A DNA stretch of 64,000 nucleotides, from assembly GCA_023678885.1 (NCBI GenBank), contig CM042996.1, forward strand, positions 10,040,602 through 10,104,601, written 5' to 3'. Made by a program: the position numbers and the translations under genes. Below the pieces are notes generated by a model. It did not search any database, was not told the origin of the DNA, and saw only the letters and a list, made by a program, of their open reading frames with translations. Below are positions 56,025-64,000 of this stretch, in pieces. Source of the stretch: Pogostemon cablin (Eukaryota; Streptophyta; Magnoliopsida; Lamiales; Lamiaceae). The stretch's first letter is position 1, and each line of letters opens with the position of its first letter.

Positions 56025-56636
56025 AACAAGTGATATCAGAGCCAGGCCCCAGACTTAACCGGCCCGGCCCGGGATTGATGGGATGTTCAGACCTCAAACT
56101 GAATGGTCTAGCTGCGGGACTTTGTTTGAGGGAGAAATGTTGGTTGGGTGTCAACCAAAGTCCCATATCGGTTAGAAGTGGGGATGACAATGGATTTATA
56201 AATGAGGGATGGACTCTCCCTAGCATGAGGCCTTTTGGGCGTGATGCCTAGAGTGGTAAAATCGTGCAGGCCAGTGGATTGAGTGGGCCCGGCTCCCTGG
56301 ACGGATAAACCCAACAAGTGGTATCAGAGCCAGACCCCAGACTTAACCGGCCCGGGCTGGGGTTGGTAGGATGTTCGAACCTCAAATTAGATGGTCTAGA
56401 TGCGGGACTTTGTTTGAGGGGGAAATATTGGTTGGGTGTCAACCAAAATCCCACATCGGTTAGAAGTGGAGATGACAATGGATTTATAAATGAGGGATGG
56501 ACTCTCCCTAGCATGAGGTCTTTTGGGCGTGATGCCCAGAGTGGTAAAACTATGCGGGCCAGTGGGCGGCCCAAAGCGAATAATATCATGCTAGTGGATT
56601 GAGTAGGCCCGACTCCCTGGGCGGATAAACACAATA
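56025..56636 (+). repeat. Right TRIM array (LTRs L5 and L6)
   Basis: About 10 bp of a TRIM LTR end (AAACCCAACA), then an internal unit 56031-56137, L5 56138-56316 (internally deleted by about 25-30 bp), an internal unit 56317-56425, and L6 56426-56636. L6 starts TATTGG instead of TGTTGG and ends ACACAATA instead of CCCAACA, so the outer LTR has drifted. Confidence 0.8.
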
Positions 56637-57945
56637 CATACGCCTGACAATACTCTTTCATTGTCTCAAATGAGCATAATACTATCTACGTACATACAAA
56701 AAATACTACCATGTTTCCTCACTGTTTTCAATACACAAGACTCATCCGAGCACTGATTAAATCCATACGACTGGATTTTCTTATCAAACCGGATGTTCCA
56801 TTATCTTGAAGCTTGCTTTAGTCCATTGATGGACAATTTTAAGCTTACATTCAAAATGCTCTTAGTTCTATATAATGAATCACTCAGGTTGCTTCACATA
56901 GATGTTTTCTTCAAGACTTCTAATCAGGAAAGCTGTCTTGACATCTATTTGTCTTACATCATATTTAATATGAGCAGCAACAAATAAAAGAATCTGGATC
57001 GACATAACGTGATCGATCCTCTTTTAATTTGGTAGACCTACTTCCAATGGTTTTTACACCATTTAGTTGTCCTACAAGCTCCCAGATTTAATTTCAGAAA
57101 AATATTGCAACTTGCTAAGATGCTGCATTTTGATCTTCAAGTGCTTCATCGTGTCCATGAGCCAATTTCATGTTTATTAGGGACCAAGTCTCACGACTCT
57201 CCCAAAATATAAATCTATCGAGTTGTAAAACAACCCTCCCACTACGACAAGGCACTACATGCAATTGTGTATCAGATGTGACACGCGATGAAGTTTACTT
57301 GTGGTATATCCTCTTATAGTCTTGGTACTAAAATTTATGTTTCCCTTCTCACACCTTTAGAATAACTTATACATGAATTTGTAATTCATTACATAGTCCT
57401 TTCCAAAATCTAGTGTTTGTGTTAACAATAACTTTTCCATCTTTTGGAGTATTTAATAAATCACCCTTCATTTTTCTAGGATATCCCACAAACAGACAAG
57501 CATCATATGTCATGCTGTTTCCAGGGCTTACCCATAAAATGAATTTAGTAATTCCAAATAATTCATCATCTATCTAACCATTTCCATTAGAGTCTTATTC
57601 CTTCTTTCCAACACACCATACAGCTGGGGTTTGCCTGGTGTAATTAACTTGGAATTCAATCCCAACCTCTGATTATCAGCTCCTAAACTATCCTAAGAGG
57701 TACTCGCCACCACGATTAAAATCGTAATAACTTGATATATTTTCCATGACGCTTCACTGCATCAGTCATGTACTTCTTGAATTAATCATAATACTCAGAC
57801 TTGCAGTGCATCAAATAAATATATCTTGTTCCTAGAATAATCTTCGAATATTTATAAACATCTCTCGTTGGGATAATCTTAGGATTGCTTAAATCAGAAT
57901 GAACCATTTCCAACATATCTTCTCATGGCTCTATACCCCCTAGCT
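56637..57945 (-). pseudogene. RT N-terminus and integrase remnants (A-2)
   Basis: Similarity to copia A-1 positions 3972-5250 resumes exactly after the composite. The RT active-site region near 56680-56700 has lost its frame. The KTAILIG/LEEN-type region is near 56890-56960, and a decayed NGV motif of integrase near 57610. At about 57945 the match to A-1 ends abruptly. Confidence 0.65.
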
Positions 57946-59252
57946 ATTTTAAAGATTGTTGCCTAGCAAATTGGTTGAAGCACACACATTTTTTACTCAA
58001 TCTTACATTATCAGTTGTAATTTTTTCCCAATTGCTTTTGGTTGGTGAGTAGTTGTAAGCCCCTCCCATGAATTTGACAGAGTTGGAGGCTTTCCTTTTT
58101 CTTAAAAGAATAATTTTGTCGGGAAAATGAAAATTCTACATAAAATTGCCACTAAATCAATTGAACTGTTTAATGAAGCAAATTTTTCTTGAGTAGCAAG
58201 TATCCCCACTTGTTAGCCCTCAGCTATTGAGCACCATTGTCTCTGTTTCATCCCGTTTGCTCACTCAATTTTTCAATTCCCATTTCCTACGGTTGCTCTC
58301 CCTACCTAATTTGTTCAACTTACACATCCTAGTATGAAACTTTTGCTGCTTTCTTTCATTTCACGCCATACCACATTTTGTTTTTCTCTGCATGTGACTT
58401 CTTCCCTTTTCCTGGTCTTCATTTGCTATCGTTCAAGTCGAGGTGTTTCCTCACACGTTTCTCCTCTTCATCCTTTTAACCCGATTTAGGATTAGCCCCA
58501 TTTCTGTTGTACGCACATGTAAGTTACTTGAATATGCTAGCCTACCATTGCTTATTTCACAGCTTACCCAATTGATTTCAGATGCAATTTCTAAATTTGA
58601 CCTTGTTTTTTGCACCTTTTCACAGACCTTGTACATCTGTTTCTTTGGATTCCTCCCGAATTGTTCTTTATGCTATTAAAGCTTTCAAAGGTTGTTACTT
58701 CATTAGTACATAAACTTATAAAAGTATGGAAATGAGTGTGATAATGTTATACTTGCTGAATTACCCAGGATTGCACATATTCATTCAGCACTTTTAGGGC
58801 AGTTTTACATATTTTTAAATTTTACTTCTACGAAGAGAGCAAAGCTACAAAAATTGACAAATTTGGTCAAGTTTTCATATTTTTTTATTTATATGGTCTC
58901 AATATAATCATTAGCATACGAATATAAATTATAGACCGAGTTATTTTCACACTCTTAAATGAAAAACTGTATAATATTTCAAATATGTTGCCTGCTTAAC
59001 ATACATTTTATTAAAATATTTTTATTGGCATGATCAGAAAATTGAATGTATGTACATATCTTATTTAATTTTGTTTAGCTCTTATTGTAATTAGCCCAAC
59101 TACATAAACAGCGTAATCCCAGTTTTTTATGTCGACTGTCGTACCTTTTAGTGCTACCTCTTCCATCTAATTGTAATATTATAGATACTATAATGTTTTA
59201 TTGATATAGAAAAGGAATGTTAGGTGGTGTTCCTATAATATGTAGTGGCCCT
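57946..59252. other. Unassigned AT-rich DNA
   Basis: No retroelement similarity and no recognised gene. A plus-strand open stretch at 58443-58679 is hydrophobic and pyrimidine-rich and probably fortuitous. This may be intron or intergenic DNA upstream of the CLU pseudogene. GCCCT at 59248-59252 is the target duplicate of the next LTR. Confidence 0.35.
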
Positions 59253-60913
59253 TGATGAGAGTGATAATTCACGTATTTTGAGCTCCGATTTGTGTGAAAA
59301 TTGAGTATGATTTGGTCTATTATCAAGATGAATCGGGATGTTTATAGAAAATCCACGAATCAGATGCTACTGAGGCTATTTGAGCGTATTTATATAGAAA
59401 ATAGGTCGGAAGTGCTCGGAATTCGAAAACACATTTTTCGAGACATAGCTCGACCAGAGAGCTACTGTTCGACCAAGCTTATCCAAGTCGAATTACACAA
59501 TTGAAGTCGAACGAGAGTGTTTCAGTTTACAAAGAGGTCGTTCGGCCAAGGAGATACCGTTCGACCAAGTGAAGCCAAGTCGAACTACAAGAGTCAAGTC
59601 AAACGACAGACATGAGACGAAGTCTAGTTTACAGACACGTCGTTCGACCGTGGTTCGACCAAGGGGGTCCAGTTTGACCAAGCCAAGTTTGGTCGAACTG
59701 GGACACATCAGAGCCAAAATGTCGGGATTTCACCTCCAGTACGTGCATGTGGGTGTTTTCTATGAAAAAACCAGTAAAGGTACATGAGGAGAAGTTACAA
59801 GAATAAAAAGGGGTGCCGATCATATCAAAAAGAGAGTTAGATTCTACATCCATCATATATCACAACCAAACCCTAACTCCATCTGCAGGAGCTGTAGAGT
59901 GAGATTCGTGCAACGAATTAAGTGAGAATCAAGTGAAGATTTAAGATGGAGCGAGAAGCGACAGTGCCCACATATAGGGTTTACTTCGCAACTTAATCTT
60001 TCTTGTAATTTTCAACACTATGGGTAAGATTTATCCAAATATCATGAACGTTCTTCGAAGCATCTTGGGCCAGAACCGCTTGGTAGTTCTAGGGTTATGA
60101 AGATTTTTATCTAGTTAATTGAACTTCCGTATGTATACTCCGTACAATGCTACCTGTGGATTTATTTTATATAAGACAATGCATTATTAATTCATAATCA
60201 GAGTTGTTTTGTGCATCATTAACTGTTATGTAGAGTATGAATACATATGTGGGTTATTGATTGAGTGCGTTTACTTCTAAGTAGGATTACATGTTATGAC
60301 TATAAGTGAGAGGACTCCGAAGCTTCATTAGAACTATCTTATATAAATATTTATTAATTAAATTGAATTCGGGTTAGTAAGTAGAATAAAGAGGATGATT
60401 ATATAGTACCTATAAAGGGAGATTATATCAGGTTAGATTACTTAGTGCACGGGAAATAATTAATACTGATAGTACCTAGAAAGAGGGTGTAATTATGTTC
60501 TTGCTCCGAGGTAATTCACATGTATTATACGCTGATCTGCTTGTGTCTATAGAGTAGATTTGCATAGTTTAGTGATGCGTCCATGTTCCACAAGGCAGAG
60601 TCGGATATTGATACATGGAAAGGAAATTAATTAGTGAAACTGGATGGCCCGAAGAGCTACCTATCTTCTCACTTGAGCAACTTTCGTTATTTCTCTAATG
60701 TTCTATTTTATTTGCTATTTCATTACTTTGTTTAGTAGTTTAATAATAATCCTCCAATACAATTGTCAAATAATAGTTTTAGTTAATTTAGATAATAATA
60801 AGTTGATAACCGACTGTCCTTTGGGTTCGATAATATAACTTGGTTGATTGCTTAAGCTACAATCACATCCTTCATACTTGGGGATTAATTGTGTGTTGAG
60901 AAAACACCCATCA
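59253..60913 (+). mobile_element. Solo LTR, family D, copy 1
   Basis: 1661 bp, TGATGAGAGTGATAATTC at the left and AAAACACCCATCA at the right, with a perfect duplication GCCCT (59248-59252 and 60914-60918). It is alike, in opposite orientation, to 61643-63261. It contains a dense cluster of TTCGACC and GGTCGAA words (59449-59702). No internal sequence is attached. The strand is relative to the other copies. Confidence 0.9.
59449..59702. promoter_or_regulatory. Cluster of GTTCGACC/GGTCGAAC words in family-D LTR
   Basis: At least ten exact or one-off copies of TTCGACCAAG, AAGTCGAAC and GGTCGAAC occur in both orientations within 250 bp. Equivalent clusters lie at 62843-63046 and 28129-28276 in the other family-D copies. 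They precede a GGGGTGCCGATCATATC stretch that may be near the transcription start. This could be a binding-site array; the function is inferred. Confidence 0.4.
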
Positions 60914-60918
60914 GCCCT

Positions 60919-61462
60919 TTTCTTTTTTCTCAATTTTGTATCTTTGATTATGTTGTTTTATGGTTGTACAACTGTAATAGTCTTTCCTTGATTGAGCGCA
61001 CGCGATCATAACATGAGTGTTGTTTGTAATAATCATGAAGAAATATTATAAAAAAAGTAAATTATTTTAAATGTTTCTGTTTCCACATCATAATCATTCT
61101 CTCTTTGTTGTCTGTTGTGTAATTTTTACTATTACTTTATTTAAAAAAGAGACTGGCAACTAGGTTCAACACATTTTCTTTCAAATAATTATTGGCTAAA
61201 TCTTTTGTATGATAAAATGATAGACTATTTCCCAGTATTAAGAAACTCTAAAGTTTGTGCCGAATCACATTATTTTATATATATCTCAGCAACAAGGGGT
61301 TCTCGAAGTGATTTTACACAATGAGAAAAATATACTTGAGCTCAACCTTAAGAAAATGAAGACTGCAATAACAAGTTAGATGAATGAAGCAACTGATGTC
61401 GCTGATGTGACCAATTCAGTCAACATCATGTTAAAGATGTTATAGTTCTAACTTTTGGGGTA
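60919..61462. other. AT-rich DNA between the two family-D LTRs
   Basis: No complete gene is seen. It precedes the first recognisable CLU-like codons and could include decayed exons and introns of the same gene. Confidence 0.35.
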
Positions 61463-63575
61463 GTGCAGATTCTCCATTAGGTTGAACTTGCACGCAAGCT
61501 CCCTCATGTTTAGTCCCTCTGCATCCATGAAATGGTCATTCAAGCATTTAGGAACATCATGCAGGGTTCTGTGGTAGCAGTGGGCCATATTTGTAACATG
61601 ACTTCGCAAGTTGATTCTTGTTTAAATACTCTGCAGGGACACTGATGAGAGTTTTCTCAACACACAATATTAATCCCCAAGTGTGAAGGATGTTATTGCA
61701 ACTTTGATAAGCGACCAAGTGATTATCGAACCCAAGGGACGTATTATTATCAATTTAATTATAATATAACTTATTAAGACTAGGTTGACAATATAATTGT
61801 GATGAATTAAGTAACTAATAAATAAATAATTAAAATAGCAATTAAAATAAAAAAGCAGTAGAGATTAAACGAAGGTGCATAAGTGAGAAATTAGATAGTC
61901 CTTCGGGCCATCCAATTTTACTCATTAACTTTCCTTCCGTGTATCAATGTCTGACTCTGCCTTGTGGAGTATGGACGCATCACTAAACCATGCAAATCTA
62001 CTCCATAGATACAAGTAAATAAGTCTGTGACACGTGTGAATATCCTTGGAGCAAGAGATATAATTCACCCCCTTTTAGGTATTATCAGTATCAATTATTT
62101 CTCATGCACTAAGTACTTTAACCCGATATGATCTTCCTTTATAGGTACTATGAAGTTATTCTCTTTGTCCTACTTATTAACCGAATCAAATTCAATTAAC
62201 AAGTATTTATATAAGATAATTCTAATGAGACTTCGGAGTCCCCTCACTTAGAATCATAAAATGTAATACTGCTCAGCAGTGAATGCACTCAATCAATAAT
62301 CAAGATATGTATTTAGACTATACATAACAATTAATGATGCACAAAACAACTCTGAGTATGAATTAAAAATGCACAATCTTATATAAAATAATCCACAAGT
62401 AGTGTTGTATGGAGTATACACACGGAAGTTCAATTAACTCATAAAACCTTCATAAACCCTAGAACTACCGAAGCGGTTCTAGCCCATGATTGATCGAAGA
62501 ACAATCATGGTGGTTAGATAGATCTTACCTATAGTCTTGAAAATTACAAGATAAATTAAGAAGCAAAGTAAACCCTAGATGTGGGAGTCGTCGCGTCTCT
62601 CTCCTTCTTGAATCTTTACTTGTTTCTCACTTGATTCGACAGACGAATCTCTCTCCACAGCTCTGTAGGATGATGTAGGGTTTGGATGTTGTGTAGAATG
62701 AAGGTGGTGAATGATGTCTTTTCTGCTGCATAGGGTCTTCCTTTTATACTTTTTAGCTCCTCCAACGGACCTCTAATGGGCTTTTTGAATGAAAACAATT
62801 ATTGAAGGTGTAAAAATACTGATCCAGAAGCTTCTCGTGTGTTGGTTCGATCAAAGCCCTTGGTCCAACCATTATCAGCTTGGTCGAACCAGCCTGTAAT
62901 ATACTGGCAGGTGGCTGGTTCAACTCGAATCACTGGTAGAACCAGAAGCATCGTGATCAAATTACTTCTGCATCTCTTTAGGCATTTGGTTCGACCACGG
63001 TTCGACCATCATGCCTAGTCGAACCACATCATCGTGGTCGAACCGTGCTGTAGCACAATTTCAGGTTGCTGGTGCCTTCATGCCCCTTTTCTGGTTCCGA
63101 TCACTTTCGTCATGTTTTCCTTCGAAAATTCGCTCAAACGGCCTCAAACACACCTGATTCGTGACTTTCCACTACATATCTCGATTTATCTCTACTTAGG
63201 ATCAAATACATCATTATCACAGAAATCAGAGCTCAAATTACGTGAATTTACACTCTCATCAGACACCACCAACAGAAACTCGTGATGTAGATGCTTATAG
63301 TGATGATGAATTAAAATGGGAGTGGGTTGAGATATTTTGACTAAAAAGGTTCGGCTAGAAATGGAAAGATGAAATATGCAATGAGATTAAAAAGTTTGTT
63401 GAAGCTGATTGATGCATATGAATTTTGATGGATTTGGACTTGCTTGTTTGTTTTATTAACTTATATTTTTTATCCTAGGTTGGAGTTGAACTTATTTCTA
63501 AGGACTATGACATGGATTCTCCCTCACCATTAAAGAAATCTGATATAAGCAACATGGCGCCTATTTATAAAGTAT
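61463..63575 (+). pseudogene. CLU/FRIENDLY/REC-type gene remnant, split by an LTR
   Basis: Plus-strand pieces in order. Near 61475-61630: VELARKLPHV, a stop, SLCIHEMVIQAFRNIMQGSV, then SCLNTLQG. After the LTR insertion (63262 on): TPPTETRDVDAYSDDELKWE, WVEIF, a stop, LKRFG, a stop, KWKDEICNEIKKF. After an intron-like stretch ending TATCCTAG: VGVELISKDYDMDSPSPLKK and SDISNMAPIYK. These match in order the central region I know from plant clustered-mitochondria proteins. At least four stops show it is dead. The intact protein acts in mitochondrial distribution or plastid coverage in the cytosol. Confidence 0.75.
61643..63261 (-). mobile_element. Solo LTR, family D, copy 2, inside the CLU remnant
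   Basis: 1619 bp, TGATGAGAGTTTTCTC at the left and TTTACACTCTCATCA at the right. A perfect duplication GACAC flanks it (61638-61642 and 63262-63266). It is the reverse complement of copy 1 over its length. It interrupts the CLU-like coding sequence between the LNTLQG and TPPTETRD segments. Confidence 0.9.
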
Positions 63576-63855
63576 GCAGATAGTGATCATTTTTTAAATT
63601 GGAATGTTACTTATTCGTTACTCTGATGTGGAGTACATATGCTTATTTTAGCAACTCTTTCTATCAAATCTATTGATATAAGTCAGTGCCCCTTGATTAC
63701 ATCCGACGGAATTTGCTTTGTGGCTAGCATATTAAGATTAGTTTTGAGGAAATTATTCTTTGATTGTTGTCATGGAGCAGATGCTTATTCTCATAGCAAT
63801 GTACATGTACATTGTAGAATAATTATAACAGTGTATTCACATATATACGGGCTGA
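63576..63855. other. Stretch without a recognised feature
   Basis: AT-rich. An open plus-strand frame at 63639-63893 resembles no protein I know and is probably intronic. Confidence 0.3.
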
Positions 63856-63886
63856 CACCTTACGGAGTAAGGTGCAACTCTCCTAG
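63856..63886 (+). other. Helitron-like 3' terminus
   Basis: An 8-bp perfect hairpin (CACCTTAC / GTAAGGTG, 3-nt loop) is followed after 8 bases by CTAG and then T, the canonical Helitron 3' end. The related end at 42974-43003 (minus strand) shares hairpin position and the GGTGCA-N6-CCTAG layout. The body would lie to the left and could include the CLU remnant. No 5' TC end was identified. Confidence 0.45.
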
Positions 63887-64000
63887 TATTTAGATTATAA
63901 AATTAAGATGGTGTATAATTTTTCGATGGTACAAACTATAAAAAGTACTTCATTTGTTCAGTTTAAAGAGTTTATTTTTTTTCATTTTGGTCGTTCATCC

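Larger units (their letters stand above)
50821..56636 (+). mobile_element. Composite TRIM element carrying a permuted copia
   Basis: Both ends are LTRs of one TRIM family (50821-51020 and 56426-56636). The flanks are TATAC (50816-50820) and CATAC (56637-56641), a 5-bp duplication with one mismatch in the A-2 RT region, so the 5.8 kb appears to have entered as one unit. Inside are further TRIM LTR/internal units on both sides. In the centre is copia B in permuted order: an inverted RT piece, RT C-terminus, RNase H, polypurine tract, LTR, primer site, gag, protease, integrase, RT N-terminus. The copia stops at a GATAAA word shared with the TRIM LTR end, as in template switching. Confidence 0.72.
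48588..57945 (-). mobile_element. Second copia A (A-2), truncated and interrupted
   Basis: It has an LTR at 48588-49971, then a polypurine tract and minus-strand pol remnants that run parallel to copia A-1 position by position. The composite insertion 50821-56636 interrupts RT. Similarity resumes at 56637 and ends at about 57945 inside the integrase/protease region. The 5' part and 5' LTR are missing. Relative to A-1 it lacks about 80 bp at 50580. Confidence 0.82.

Overview
The window is nuclear DNA of a flowering plant, most likely a eudicot. It is AT-rich and has long microsatellites. It holds Ty1/copia, Ty3/gypsy, TRIM, hAT-, Mutator- and Stowaway-type elements nested in one another. No intact host gene, rRNA gene, convincing tRNA gene or CRISPR array is visible. 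Every recognisable protein-coding stretch is broken by stops or frameshifts. The only host-gene homology I can name is a decayed piece of a CLU/FRIENDLY/REC-type (clustered mitochondria) gene at the right edge.

Layout. 0-1.7 kb: a GC-rich block and a cluster of MITEs (a Stowaway and family M1, with GAGACGGTCTC-type ends). 1.7-8.9 kb: a complete but dead minus-strand copia (A-1, TSD ACAAG) inserted at the end of an M1 MITE. 8.9-10.6 kb: a solo LTR (S1, TSD CCTAT). 10.6-20.3 kb: an AAAAGTGATAA-rich tract cut by a 2.8-kb chromovirus-like solo LTR (TSD AAATG) and by a Mutator-like element (9-bp TSD), which itself carries a minus-strand copia (E, TSD TTAAT). 20.3-28.8 kb: an M1 MITE, a Ty3-type LTR, a C-rich/G-rich foldback hAT-like element (8-bp TSD) with a second hAT-like element inside it, an array of about 80-bp repeats and a truncated family-D LTR. 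28.8-34.5 kb: a SIRE-like minus-strand copia without a recognised 3' LTR. 34.5-41.6 kb: a minus-strand Tekay-like Ty3/gypsy element split by a second S1 solo LTR (TSD CTCAT). 41.6-47.8 kb: its 5' LTR, apparently split by a segment of about 4.3 kb with a Helitron-like end. 48.6-57.9 kb: a second copia A (A-2) interrupted by a composite insertion of about 5.8 kb. 59.3-63.3 kb: two oppositely oriented family-D solo LTRs with perfect TSDs, the second sitting inside the CLU pseudogene.

The most unusual object is the composite at 50.82-56.64 kb. Its ends are TRIM LTRs, and TRIM LTR/internal units are repeated at both sides. The centre is a permuted copia with the order inverted RT piece, RT C-terminus, RNase H, LTR, PBS, gag, protease, integrase, RT N-terminus. 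A single near-perfect 5-bp target duplication (TATAC/CATAC) bounds the whole, so it looks like one chimeric retroelement made by template switching and then integrated.

The target duplications give a relative order of events: MITE, then copia A-1, then S1 solo LTR on the left; and copia A-2, then composite on the right. At least five solo LTRs show that LTR-LTR recombination has been active here. Family assignments come from motifs read by eye. Nothing was searched against a database.
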